From the NCBI GenBank assembly GCA_003991915.1, contig RQTK01000353.1, positions 396,170-460,169 on the forward strand: a DNA stretch of 64,000 nt. The letters are read 5' to 3'. The notes under the pieces were generated by a model that worked only from the letters and a program-made list of their open reading frames with translations, searched no databases and was not told where the DNA came from. Shown here piece by piece: positions 1 through 13,500 of the stretch (position 1 is its first letter; each line of letters begins with the position of its first letter). This DNA is from Elysia chlorotica. Taxonomy: Eukaryota > Mollusca > Gastropoda > Plakobranchidae. Position numbers and translations under genes: made by a program.

Positions 1-344
1 TTGTGGGGTGATCGAGTGAAGGTGTGAAATCATAAGAGCAGTTTGTTCAATTTGATATATAACAGAATGAAAACCCTGTATTTTCTGAAACTGAAAGTGT
101 AAAAAGCTTCTAAATAGGCATTACGGTATGAAAGGTTACTATCATGGTTGCTTTATTACGGCATCGCGTAAGATTGCTTTTGTTACAAAGAAGAAATTGG
201 AAGTTTATTGGGATCAAATACTAGGTGAGTGCATGTGTCCTGGGATAAATTTATAAATGAGTCATAGTTCATTGCCCAAAACACCATATATGCTGAATGG
301 TCAGCTAAGAAAAAGTAGCTATATCCTGAAGCCACTAATTGTTC

Positions 345-394
<50 letters not shown>

Positions 395-1074
395 CTCAGA
401 GAGGAGAGAGAAAGAGGTCATGCACCCGAACTTGCGCTTATTGGTCATATATATCTATAGAGGAGTTGCCAAACCCCATACCGCTGATTGGTCAAATAAG
501 AGAGAGTAGATGACAACCTTCACTCTCTTGTCTACATTACTAATGGTTAATAGTATCTAGAAATTGTATTTATCTCCCCTTCATCTAGAACTCAGCAGAG
601 CAACTAATTCTTACATCTCCCCTGCTCTCTAAGCGCGACAAAGAGCGGTCTCCTCAAATCATAAAATATCTCAAAGACTCACCGTTGAAAACAGTGTGGC
701 AGTATCAATACCTATACCCTCGTAGTCGTAATGTAATTATAACTAGCACATACCAAGAAACCATATATATACTTCACACTTCGTGGTCTGCCTGTTTGCC
801 TCACATACTTCTAAGCCTGCTGATAAAATTGATGGAGCAGACAAGACCGGAAAAGTCACACCTTTTCATTGGTTCATATTTTGAGTATACATCTCTAGAT
901 TCAATTAAGTCCTTTAGAAGTAGATTAAATTGGCAAGGTTTACTGTGACAAGATGACATGCCTAATAGTAGGCACTAGGCACTACTCTGAGCTCAGGTTG
1001 GAGAGCTACCCTTTATGTCGACGCACTAAACCTTTAAAGTAGGCACCCCGCACAGCCAGAGTTAACAGTTTAAG
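1..1074. other. FBXO45 intron or downstream sequence
   Basis: I see no coding exon here. The FBXO45 C-terminal SPRY exon, which should follow on the minus strand, is not recognisable in either orientation, so it most likely lies left of position 1. The stretch is AT-rich with one (GA)n microsatellite at 347-393. The open frames across it have low-complexity or non-conserved sequence. Confidence 0.5.
347..393. repeat. (GA)n microsatellite
   Basis: An uninterrupted GA run of about 47 bp. The RERERE open frame across it is only a translation of the repeat. Confidence 0.95.
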
Positions 1075-1131
1075 TTAAAAAGCAATACATGTACACTTCT
1101 TTTCTAGTACGTTACAATTGAGTCTACTCAC

Positions 1132-1704
1132 CTGGTACTTTGGAGCATTATTTAAGGGGGGATAATTTCCCTGACTGTCTCCATTATGAATAAGATGATT
1201 GTCTACCAAGTTCCAGCCCCAACTATTACTGTCTGCACCAACAAGAGGACTGTAACCTTGACACTGAACAGGCGAGTCTTTGGTCATCAAACCAATCATA
1301 GCAACAGTTCCAAGTGGTCCTTCCCACCATACTTCCCAACAGTGGCGTCCTGTTTTGAAACCAATTTTACCTCTAGCACCATCAGTAGTCTGTGCGACAG
1401 GATTCCTATGCAACGTAAATCCATTCGTTTTTATGTAAACATTTCTGGAGCAATCGTTTGGGTTCCAAGAATGATAGAATGCTCGTAACTTAGCCTTGTA
1501 AGTGGGAACGTTACTTAAAATGTCTGACTTCAGAGCTTCTTCGGCTAATTTCCTGACACAATGCAACCTCCAAACATCGTTGTTTTCATCATTAAGAAAC
1601 CTATACCAATTTTTACAAACTAGAGAACAACTTCGTAAGTCAGAAGTATCCAAAAATGAGAACAGGACTTCCAGGACTCGATAAGGAAGTCTAGCGGCCG
1701 CCAT
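1132..1704 (-). CDS. FBXO45: F-box/SPRY domain protein FBXO45, first coding exon (partial gene)
   Basis: This exon codes for the first 191 residues of the F-box and SPRY protein FBXO45 (Fsn in flies, FSN-1 in worms). The family pairs with the RING protein PHR (Highwire/RPM-1) and Skp1 in an atypical ubiquitin ligase that controls synapse growth. The F-box is at about residues 3-45 ([14 protein letters not shown], then [12 protein letters not shown]). The SPRY domain begins at about residue 85 and includes [22 protein letters not shown] and WGWNLVDN. The start is the ATG at 1704-1702, with the usual MAAARLP opening of invertebrate members. The exon ends at CAG/GTGAGT (donor GT at 1131-1130) in phase 0 after PKYQ. 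Invertebrate members are about 255 residues, so some 60 SPRY residues (the stretch starting GERIRV in relatives) are missing; they must lie on an exon beyond the left edge. Frame read-through past the donor gives no conserved sequence. Identity is near certain. Confidence 0.95.
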
Positions 1705-1730
1705 CGTTTCACCACTAACTACCTCTCCTA

Positions 1731-2685
1731 TGCAGATAACAAGATTGTACTTAGCTTGTTGCGGCTTGACTAAGTGTAAAAAGGAGACACGAAAAAAATG
1801 TTTTGATTTTAAGGTGGTGGAAACTTAGATGACACTATTCAATTCTCTACTTAGAAAGGCTCGAAGAGAAAAGTTATGTTTTTTTATTTTTAGGAGGAAT
1901 GATCTGCGATATATTACACAACAGACCCAAAGATGTTACGCCATCAACATTAATGTTATGCTCAAAATATCGACTTAAACCTCCCGAAAATATTGAATTA
2001 GGATCTATAATTGCAATATCTACATCTAGCCAACATTGTACTGCAGAGGCTATTTTGTCAAGAATCTAATTAATTATTTTGAAGCTTCACCAACTTTTTA
2101 CTTATTTTTTGTTTTGTTTTAGCAAGTTTTGGTTACCCACCAGATCTAATGTAAACAAGTATTTAAAAAAATCTGGTCTCGTTTTTTATGTTTTATATAA
2201 TAGTTATTTATTAAAGTTTAAACAACACATTTACAAAGTTAAAAAAGGGGAAAAAACGCAACCCAAACATCCATGGTAGATTTTAAGAAAACTTTCGTAG
2301 CCTAGATTTGCTTCGGGGGGTCATTTTGTAAGAGCGGAAGTGATTAACTCGACCTTCCAAGATGTCTGCGCCCATGTAATGTAACTATCTGTCTAGTTCT
2401 AAGTTTTTATAATTTTCATTGAATAATTAATCTACACTTAGATCGAGATATTCACAAAATATTTATATGTCATCTCGACAAGTGAGAACTCAGAAAGCTA
2501 ACTTCAAATCATGGATCTCTTTACTTTATTTGCTATAATAGATCTGTGTCTAACCGGTATAAATTATAAAATCTCATTCTTTGCTCTGATAATTATCATT
2601 AATGTCCCGTTCTCAACCTTAAGTTATAAATAACCCACTTTTCTTAATTTTTGTGAATCTGTTTGCTAACATCCGTCACAGATTC
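1731..2685. other. Upstream region shared by divergent FBXO45 and MIPEP
   Basis: AT-rich DNA between the start codons of two head-to-head genes. No conserved coding sequence is visible. The promoter of FBXO45 should lie just right of 1704, but I see no clear TATA box or CpG-dense core. Confidence 0.4.
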
Positions 2686-2689
2686 TCCG

Positions 2690-3343
2690 TATCTGTCTGG
2701 GTGTTTTGTGGTCCCTAACCTGTGGGCAATCAAATGGGCTTGATGGGCAGGATTCGAGGGGTGGGTGGGTAGGATTCGATTACATAGGAGCCAGTAATCT
2801 GTGAAGAGAGAAGAGAGAGAGAGAGACAGATAGATCAAGCGAATGTAAGAGACAGAGATAAAATTTCAATGGCTAAAAGAGATCAATTTTATGTGCTTGT
2901 GTAAGTTGTCTCCACCCCCCTTCCCTGCCTGCATTGTACCAGTGTTCAAATAAACATTTGAATACAACCAAATCGCGTCTTGTCTTTTTGAATCAAACAA
3001 ATCATGCTAATACCATAAAAAATAACAAAAAGACAGGGATTACAGCTGGCAGGTATTTTAATCAATTTTAATAGAAAAAAAATAACAAAAAGAATTTTAT
3101 TCAATTTTAATTATTCAAATAAACATTTGAATACAATCAAATCGCGTCTTGTCTTTTTGAATCAAACAAATCATGCTAATACAATAAAAAATAACAAAAA
3201 GACAGGGAGTACAGCTGGCAGGTATTTTAATCAATTTTAATAGAAAAAAAATAACAAAAAGAATTTTATTCAATTTTAATTAATCGAATTCTGGCCACCC
3301 ACCCATTTGATCACCCACGGGCTCACAAAACTCAAGGAGTGCC
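2690..3343. mobile_element. hAT-type non-autonomous element, older copy with internal duplication
   Basis: The left end contains TTTTGTGGTCCCTAACCTGT followed by a GATCAAA-like block; the right end carries the inverted match, ending in ACAAAACTCAAGGAGTGCC. Both ends and much of the interior match the better preserved element at 31662-32251, whose interior lies in the opposite orientation. The extreme left end is degraded and I cannot define a target duplication here. The interior holds two direct copies of a unit of about 166 bp (2947-3111 and 3114-3280). No transposase is encoded. The element sits in the divergent spacer upstream of MIPEP. Confidence 0.75.
2947..3280. repeat. Tandem duplication, two units of about 166 bp
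   Basis: Both units run from TTCAAATAAACATTTGAATAC through CGCGTCTTGTCTTTTTGAAT to AATTTTATTCAATTTTAATT with only a few differences, and lie head to tail inside the hAT-type element. The 31662-32251 relative appears to have a single unit. Confidence 0.9.
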
Positions 3344-3352
3344 TCAGTCTGA

Positions 3353-3353
3353 C

Positions 3354-3424
<71 letters not shown>
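3353..3424. repeat. (CT)n microsatellite
   Basis: A CT run of about 70 bp with one interruption. The SLSLSL frame over it is an artefact of the repeat. Confidence 0.95.
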
Positions 3425-3426
<2 letters not shown>

Positions 3427-3675
3427 CTACCAGTCTTTTGGAAACATCAATTAGGCCCTATTATCATTTTAGCAGATATAACTTGATGGTCTGCAACGCT
3501 TTTTCAAGCTTTGATTTTAAACTTTATAATTCACTTCTTTTTATATTTATCAAATGTGATGCCTTAATGAAATTTTATCTCTTAGTCGATCTATCTTTTT
3601 TACTTTACAGGCGTTATCCATTGATGAATGTTGAGTAGGAAGTCACATTATTGAAAAGTGCTAAATATATTCAAA

Positions 3676-6600
3676 ATGACATTAAGACTGCTATTAAGTA
3701 ATGCAAGCACCAGCTCCAGATCTGGTGTCCATGGTTTAAAGAACTTTCTGCAGCCATCACTTTGCCAATGTGTGAAAACAGAAACTAGTCCTTTGAATGG
3801 TGCAAAAGAAGTATCAACATGGACTCCGTTTGCTTCAGCATTCAATACAAAACCACAGAGGAAGATGAATTTCAGTCTCAAAAGAGAAAACACAGTAAGT
3901 TTTTTAAATTCTCTTAAAGAAATTCCCTTTTATAATTGAATTCTGTTTCATCTTCACATTCAAGGGCATTTCAAACCTTTCGAAGCAGGTGTATAATTTC
4001 AGACTCAGAGGCTAGCCTTATTAGTTATAAATATATTCAGCTGTATAGGTTGAAAATAAAATTGTATCCATGTATTGCCTTGAGATGTGAAAACACCAGT
4101 TGTTATAAAATGAGCTGTATAATATAAGTGGTCAGTGGTGTTTACTGTTTTACATCCACATTATAAGAAAAATGTATTTGTTTATTAAAAAGGAATGCTA
4201 CATTTTCTTTTATTTAGAAACCTTTAATAGTGTCGATGATGCTTTAGGTTTCTTTATTTTTTTCTTTCTCTCTTTTTAGGCTTTTACTTAGAAAATATAA
4301 AATGGATCAAAATCGTCAGAAAGATATTATAATTACATTATTATATCTCTAAATCACAACAAGAATCTGAACTCACTTTTTGTTTGCTCAAAGGGCCTGT
4401 TTGGCATCCCAGAACTAAAGGATCACACAGGCTTCTACCTGTTGCAGCAGGCTGCAGAGGAGAGGGTTGATAAACTTCTGGAGGAAGCGTGTTCCCCATC
4501 TAGGAGCCGTAAGATCGTCACAGTGTTTGATGAACTGTCTGACACACTTTGTAGAGTGGCAGATCTGGTCAGTCTCTGCAAACTGATTTATTTCCAATAC
4601 TTCTATATTTTATTCATAATGTCAAACTGCACTTTATTTTTTCTTAATTAAAAAAAAAAAAGTAACAATGATTAGTCAGGTATTTTTTTGCTTTAAAATT
4701 GGATTTGGAATCTACAGTTGGCAAGAGTTAAAAATATTTGTATTTCAAAAAACATCTTTACAATTCATTTAGTTCACTATTCTTGGATCAGTTAAATTTG
4801 GAATAGATGCTATTCCATACTTATTTTTAAAAAAAGTCTGGATCCCACATTGGATCCCACTTTTTTTAAACAGACTTTGAAAAATTTAATTATTTACAGT
4901 CAGATTTTGTGCGTGTCTCGCATCCCAACAAAGACGTTGCTCAAGCAGCTGAGGAAGCCTGTGTGGCGTTATCAAGCCTTGTGGAAAAGTAAGACTCAAA
5001 ATGTCTTGGTAAAGCCACTAGACTGGACACAGAGGGACTTAACATTTTAAGTCTTGCTCTTCTATTTATACAAGCATAATATATAATAATTTTTTGATTA
5101 AAATCACAGTGTTTTGAAGGCTGCACAAACGATCAGATGGCCAGTTTAGGACTGACACGGGTAACTGGGTGTGAAAAAATGGGATGTGGCTGTACTGTTC
5201 ACGTAGTTAATTGATGCTCTTAGTGTTGCGCTGATGTCGCCAATAATTCTAGTTTTAAGTTCATAAACTATATGTTTCTATTGCAATGGAAAGTTAGTTT
5301 TTCACTATCTTGTTTGTTTCAGATTTTTAATAATTGTTAATTACTTTTGTGTGGGGGGAATAAAGGAGAAGCCAGTTATTACTTTCTTTCCTGCAAGTGA
5401 TCACATATAAATTTATTTAATTTTAAATAGCTGTGGATGTGATATGTTTCAGTTTGAATCCTTTTTTACATGGAACAACATTCCTTCTGTGTGTCTCTTG
5501 ACTGAAAGGAATGAGCATTTAGAACCCTTATAGCCCCAATTGAAAGTTCTAGCCGAGCGCAGGACCTGTAGTTTTCTCACAGCGAGGCAGTTATTTAGCA
5601 CGTGGAGCTTTCTGAGTTAATATTTGAAGTCTCAGCAGAGGGTGCAGGGATGCCAATTATATGTAAATTTGCGGATTTTCAATTACACCAACAAAATCAG
5701 TAAATAGAAAATGATCTAGTTAGCATCTTTGGGTGGTTTTATTATTATTATTTTTTTTTCATTTATATTGATATGATCATTTATTGATTATTTTACCAGA
5801 TTGAACACCAATGTCGTGTTACACAATTCTTTAATGAATGTGCTTCTAGAGGGAGACAGTGTTCCCACCGATGATGTCGATCAGAGAGTGGCAGAGCTCT
5901 TCATGTTTGACTTTGAGCAGAGCGGAATACACCTGGAAGAGCAGAAGGTTCTGGTTCTTTTAAATATATTTTTTCTCCAAATACTAGTACGCATACCAAG
6001 AGAAAAAAAGGGAAATAGAACCACTTGAAAGAAACATTAAAATAATTATAATTTTAGATGAAAAGTGTGAATTTAGATTAGAGTGAAACTGTTTACTTTG
6101 TATTTCACATACAATCATTAGAATTCAACTCCTAAACCCTGCCGCTGCTAAATATTTATCTTTTAAAATTTCCAATTCCACCTCAAGGATACAAAAAAGG
6201 ATGCACTCTTATTAACGGTAAGAATTGAAATTCTGCTAAACGTCGCCTAAAAGTCTGCATTTTTAGAGTTGAGTAAACAAGCAAACTTTCTAAGTAAAAA
6301 TAAAAAAGTATATATGGCAACAATACCCTGAAAACTTTGTTTTTTTTTTTTAAGCTTTGCAGTTGCTGCTTTTAAAAACCAAGCACCTCAAGGCAACACT
6401 TAGAGTTGCCTGTTGCTCCCCTGGTGTAATAAAGAAAAAACATTTCCCTTCTATCTTTTTGATGGAATGGTAAAGATCAGTTTCCAAAATAGGAATTCTC
6501 GTGGAAACCAATACCAATGACCTTTTTTTTTTTGGGTTACGTGGTGTTTAATGAAATTCATAGCTATTAAACATCTTAGACAAGAAAAATATCCCAGAAA

Positions 6601-7369
6601 TTGATGTTTATAAAAAGATCATGTAAAAAAGAGAGAGGGAAGAAAAGTTCACTTTTTTTTAATTTTATATTTCATGCCTGCTCTGTCTTTAAACCAGAGA
6701 GAAAAATTTGTTAAACTGAATGAGCAGATTCACATGTTGGGCACCTTCTTTCAACGTGGCTGCCAAAAGCCAGTGGGAATTCCCAAAAGCAATTTACCAG
6801 AAAACTTGCGGCATGTGTGAGTTGATTTAAAAAAAAAACTTTTTTTTATTTTATTTTATTTCTTAAATTCAATTTTTCTTCTTTCTTCACTGGGGTATGT
6901 ATTTTGATAGAAAAGATCATAGTTTTTGGATCACATCAGATTATTATTTGCATATTATTTTCATTAATATGATTCATTGAAGACTTAATATCTCAGCTTT
7001 CAATGATTTTTTTCCCTGCCATCAATCAATAGACTAAAAAATTGAATTTGGTATGTGTGGAAATTTAAACACTTCCGACGCTCCCTACTGGTTGGGACTG
7101 TGTCAGTATAATGTGATCGGTGGAAACAGGAGTCATGGCATCCCCACCTTGTCTCAGGTGTGGCAACACATAAAATTGTTAGACGTCAGTCTTGGGGCCC
7201 GTCCACAATATAGCCTATATAGTGCTGATGTTGGACATTAAACCAACTCAACTACAACTCCATGTTGTTTGTCATGTTTTTTTTAACGTGTAAAAGTGCC
7301 ATGAGCTGTGTTTGTTATAAATGGCACTCTATATCTGTCATATTATTATTATTCGTATTATTATTATTA

Positions 7370-7433
<64 letters not shown>

Positions 7434-10400
7434 CATTNNNNNNNNNNNNNNNNNNNNNNNNNNNNNNNNNNNNNNNNNNNNNNNNNNNNNNNNNNNNNNN
7501 NNNNNNNNNNNNNNNNNNNNNNNNNNNNNNNNNNNNNNNNNNNNNNNNNNNNNNNNNNNNNNNNNNNNNNNNNNNNNNNNNNNNNNNNNNNNNNNNNNNN
7601 NNNNNNNNNNNNNNNNNNNNNNNNNNNNNNNNNNNNNNNNNNNNNNNNNNNNNNNNNNNNNNNNNNNNNNNNNNNNNNNNNNNNNNNNNNNNNNNNNNNN
7701 NNNNNNNNNNNNNNNNNNNNNNNNNNNNNNNNNNNNNNNNNNNNNNNNNNNNNNNNNNNNNNNNNNNNNNNNNNNNNNNNNNNNNNNNNNNNNNNNNNNN
7801 NNNNNNNNNNNNNNNNNNNNNNNNNNNNNNNNNNNNNNNNNNNNNNNNNNNNNNNNNNNNNNNNNNNNNNNNNNNNNNNNNNNNTAATAATAATAATAAT
7901 AATAATAATAACAACAATAATAATAATAATAACAATAAAAATAATCCTTGTATTTATAATAATTAATGATAACAACAATGGCAACAGGAATAATAGAATT
8001 GTTGACATGGGCAACTGAATTAAATTATGATTATTTTAGTAGCACTTGAATCACATAAACTTTACAACAACTAAACTACATATTTGTTACAAGAAATCCT
8101 TATACTTACAAGAGAGCTGTAGTGGTCCGAGAATAGGCCTGTCACCATGACATTATTCCCCTCAAAGCCAAATCTGGAGAAGGGAATTATCAATATATGA
8201 ATTTTAATGATATGAATATTATGAAAAAAAAAGAAGCTTAATTGATTTTTTTCATCGATCAATCAATTAAAGGGCATTGCTGTAACTGTAATTATTTATA
8301 GAAGAGCTTTTTTAAAAAGTGCTGAAAGTCTTTGCCAATACCTGATTCACTGGATGATGAAATTTTATGCTTAATGAAAATTAAAGTTTTAATCCTACTA
8401 TCAATGGATGATTGAAATAATATGCATTGTTAATGTTACTTAAGTTTATAGCCGATGTTCTACCCCAGGACCACCGCTTCCCCCTCAAACAACACGGATA
8501 ATAATAATATTCTTTCAAAATAAAAAGAATTTTCTCTTGAAAGAACATGATCTAGCATTCATAATACCATACTTTTTAGTTGTACATTTTCTTTTCACTC
8601 GAATGAAGAGTCTGAGGTGGTAAGTAGGGAGAGAGAGAATATTTAATAAATATGAAGGAGTAATTCAGTTGAGACACCTATCAAACCTAAATCCTTGATT
8701 TTGTTTCACTTGATAAATTGCCAAAAAACTGTTTTTCACTTTTCTTATATTTTTGTCTAATTATATTTACAGAGAGCATTGTCCAGTTTTTAGACCTTTT
8801 GTCGGAGCGTCTGAAGGCAAGGTCGGTTTATACAATTTCATAACTTTAGTAGAAGCTCGAAAATTGTTTTGTTTTATTATTAAAAGGTTTTTTTTTTTAT
8901 TAATAACTTTGAGTTAAGACAGTGCAGAACTAAGTTTAAATTGTTCTTTTTGATTACCTTTACATCAGGTCTATTTTTCTCCACAACAAATTTGCTGTCA
9001 TTTAAATGTGGTAGAGACTATTGGCATCATGGGGTTCAAATAGCCTTGGAGCCATCAGCACCATGTCACATCACCAGATCAACTGCTTCAGCCAGTAAAT
9101 TTCTTCTTAAAAAATGTGCAAAACTAAGACAAACATAATTGTTCTGAATATCTGAGCTGTTGCACCTCGCTATAATCGCCAGTTGTATGTGTACAGAATG
9201 AGCAGATCAAACCATTGGTATTGTTCATACTACTTTAAGCCTATTGTGTGTGTGGCGAGCTTTTATGTTGTTGTTTTTTTTTCAACAGGAAAATCAGTAA
9301 ATTCTTAACTTTTTTGTAACCCAAGCTCTGGAGAACTAGAAAGGATCCACAAGGGCCTGATAGATCTCTTTGTTAGTACCGCATAATAATGTAGATCTAG
9401 ATAAGATCTAGGTTGGTAGGCTAGATCTATAATCGATATTCCGAGGTTTGAACAGTGATGCTAGAATCTGTGCGAATCTTTTAAGGAAAATATTTAGCTA
9501 GTAACATTGGCCTGTTTATGAACTTGAAATACAAATTCCAGCAGGCGATCGGAAAGGGAAAGAAGGCAATCATTGCAGACAGACTAGTCGGCAACTGTTG
9601 AGGTTTTTGCAGCTTTTTTGGATCTCTCGATTGTTTGTTATTTCAGTCAATAGCCCACAGTTATGGAAAGCAACAGCTGGGCACCACATAGTGCAAATAA
9701 CTCCAAGGCTGTTTGACAACATGGTGCAAATAGACACTTCTTTGAAATATATTATCACAAGAGCAGGCTAAATTATTTACTATTTTAGACCATCAATTTG
9801 AACCACAGGTAATATTAATTTTTTTTTATTTCATCCCGACAGATCAGAGGTTGACTTTGAAGCCATGTTGAGATTGAAGCAAGAGCAAGAACCAAGTGGA
9901 AAAGTGAATCAATTTCTCTAACAGTCTGTTATTGTTTGGTTGTGTTAGTAATACATTATTAAAATCTAGGGTAGCCCTTTTCAATTGAAATTTTTATTTT
10001 TTTGAAAATTTGTGTGTTTTTTAATCCCTCATTGTTTTTTTATGATCTTTTTTTTTCTTCCTCTCATCATAAATTAATGAAGAAATTAATTAGACAGCAG
10101 GAATCAACATTGGAACCTGTGGGAGGTAAAAATGTTTTCTTGTCCAGCAAATTATATGTGATACTTTTTTGAAAATTCTCTTATTTGTATTTGTATTTTT
10201 CTTGTTGTCCTAATTATCAACATCTGGACCACGGTCTGCCACACTCAGAGGGTTAATCTTTCTTAAGTGTGGCCTTTACTTCTATGGAGATACACACTGA
10301 GGTTGTTTTTTTTTTGTGTTGATATTTTTTGTTGTTGTTACTGTTTGTCAGCCAAATCTTTCTGTTTGTGTGTATATATTGGCTATTTTGTCTCTCTTTC

Positions 10401-10470
10401 GCCATCCCTTTTATCCTCCTCATCCTCTGTATATATTTTTCATATCTCCTCTGTCTTTTTTCTCTCTCTT

Positions 10471-10545
<75 letters not shown>

Positions 10546-13500
10546 GTCTGCCATTCCCTTCTTTCTGGGTCTGCTCTCTCTAACCTGTTCATATCTTCTC
10601 TCAATCAGGACATAATGCCTTGGGATCCACCATATCTCTCTGCTTTGGGTAGACAAAACAAGTATGTGATTTTATTTTTCTTAGGAAACAATGAAATTTA
10701 CATGGTATATATCACCGTTAAGAGTAAAACAATTATTGTTCTCTTATAGGGGAAAAAGTTATAGCAGTAATCAATTTTCTTTACTTTTTTTTTCCAATTT
10801 GAATTTCAGAAAAGGATATGTATTTATCTGTGCAGGGTTGTGAAAGACAAAACTATGTAAGATGTTAATCCAGAGATGGCATGTTAAATGCATGACCCAA
10901 CTTTTCTAATATGTAAGGATTTTTTATTACAACAAATTGCACTGAAACTTGATGTACTTTTCAATGTAAAGGGCTTGAAGCCCGAGACTTTTTGGGTACA
11001 TTGCTATAAAAATTAAGTTTAATAGTATTATTATTATTGTTATATTATTGTTATGGGGGAGTTGGATTAAGTATGGAACGTTGGGCTTTAATTCCAGTTG
11101 AACTTGTGATTGGGTTAGTGTCAGTATAATCGGACTGCTGTCTTGGTATGGCAGCATGTATAATTGTCAGACTTTTGTCTTGGAACTCGTCCTTAAGTTG
11201 TTGTATATAAGATCAATTTGAATGGTTTTGTTTTTTGTTTTTGGTGCTTTAAACTGATTGCCTTGATTTTTTTAAAACTGTTTGCACTTTAACACTTAAA
11301 GCAGACTATGAAATAATGTATTCTGTCTACACCTATGTATTTGGGACATTTGTTGAAAATATGGTAAAAAAAACAACACATTTTTATAAAGTCCTGATTA
11401 TGAGTTTTGACGCCAGTTTAAAAATGGATATTGCTTCTATTTAAAAGTCCAGTCGCTATTAAAAAAAATTTTTTTCATCTATTTCTTTTTTTGTGTGTAT
11501 ATTCTTTCTTCAGGCTGTGATCCATCGATCTGAAGGCGTGATAGGCTACATCTACTGTGATTTCTTTGAAAGGTGTGGCAAACCCAACCAGGTATGTTTT
11601 TTGTTTTTTGTTTTATTTGATAGCTTGTGTTATAAAAGCGGTAAAATACATAAACCTATCCCTTTGTCGTTTAAATCTTGTCTTGACTCAGAAAATATAA
11701 AACCACAAAGTAGCCATAAGATGTAAACCTTTCCTATATGATCTATCAGCTCTAATGTTTTCTACCTTCCTACAAATTCTGTTCTAGAACCCATCATATA
11801 TGTACAAAGCAGTCTTTACTCATTGGTAGCCTTGTTGAAAAATGAGCCCTTGTTTGAATTTGACTTTGAGTGAAGAGGTTGTAGTACTGTAGAGACTGTT
11901 CATAAAAATTGCAATTGTTCATCCAGTTTCTTGAAATTGCCTCATTAGTTCATGAAAATGCATTCTTCGACCGCTTATAAAAAATAATATGACATCAGGA
12001 AACAATCAGGCAGTACATTGTTTACTCATCTCACGACTTATAAAAATATGAATGTAGAACAAAAAGGGTACCCATCATATATGTATAAAGCAGAAAAGCA
12101 TCATTGTCTCATCTACAGGACTGCCATTTCACGATCCAAGGTGGGCGCCGACGAGAGGACGGGAGTTATCAGCTGCCCATAGTGGTGCTTCAGCTGTCGC
12201 TTGCAGGACCTCGCGCCTCCAGCCTCCCTGCCTTGCTCAGTCCAGGCAACGTGGACAACCTGTTCCACGAGTTTGGTCATGCCATGCACTCTATGCTTGG
12301 CCGAACTAGGTACCAGCATGTCACCGGTCAGTACATCTGATTTGATGCTGTAGCTCTGTTTTTATTTTTCAATTCCATTTTCAAATACAATTTCGATAAA
12401 CCGTAAAATATTGGTAAAAATTTAATTTTCTTTATTTTTTGTATTTGCAGACTTGCATGAGGACCAATTTTTTCTGACTATTTTTAGAGTACTGGATCAA
12501 CTTATTAACTTTGTTTTACAGTGAAAAAAACAATGCTGATATTTGGCTTCTTAGTTCATATTGCATTAAATATAGTAACAATAACTGAAATGTGATATTT
12601 GTCTTTATTATAAGATTAATAAGTGCCTGCCTTTACGATTTCAATTATAGAAAGGCATTTTTTACAATGTACTAGTAATAAAGTACTGTAAAGTCAACAA
12701 ATTTTTTCCTTTATTATTAGATTGTGGATTCATGCTTGTTTAATTTATATTAGGTATTTCACAATGACATATACAGTAGTGCATAGCTATAGCAGCACCC
12801 GCTACAGCGGGACATTTTAAGATACCTATTTTTGTTTCCTGTTATATAAAGCCTGTTAGTTGTGCTTCGGTTTAGTGTGATTAGGAAATGGTAAACTTGC
12901 ATACAGTGGGAGAGGGGAGTGAGCTTTGGTTCCAAAATGTCAATCCGTACAGCATTGTGATGCGCCAGTCAGAAGCCTAAACACAACATTTCCTGCTGTC
13001 TTTTGCCCTTGGCAAGCATGCAAATGTGTAGTTTGATACTGTGTGTAATGAATTAATAATAATTAATACAGTGGGGGCATGGGCGTTTAACAGGCATGCA
13101 GCCAACAATGCAACGATGGGATTGGTCAGCCCATGGAACTGACAATAGAGAGACAGAAAGATTATGGGTGTCTCTGTTAGGTCTAGATTGTCGCTTACTC
13201 TACTTAATGTACACTAAGAAAAGAAGTTAAAGAGCAGCAAAAGAGCACAACGTCAACAAACTGAAAGCAGAATGCTCATGAGTCACGTTAATTTTATTGT
13301 TTAAAGTGGGAGATTATAATGTTAAAATATTGGGAGTTTTTCTGTGGTGTTTTTTTTTACATTACTGTAGCGGAAGCTTGCTCACCGCAGAATTTTTCGT
13401 CTGGAACCAAAAGTCCTGCTGTAGTCATGTTTTACTGTACAAGATGTGTTCAATTCATTATTTATTTGAACAAAAAAAACAACAACAAGGTCCATGCTGG

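Noticed and set aside
1186-1684. Plus-strand frames at 1186-1488 and 1502-1684
   Set aside because: They are antisense shadows of the FBXO45 exon.
7262-8018. Long open frames of up to 236 codons through the N gap
   Set aside because: They are translations of TTA/TAA repeats and Ns.
10927-11157. A minus-strand 76-codon frame as the lost MIPEP segment
   Set aside because: It covers the decayed SINE and AT repeats and does not match the expected family residues.
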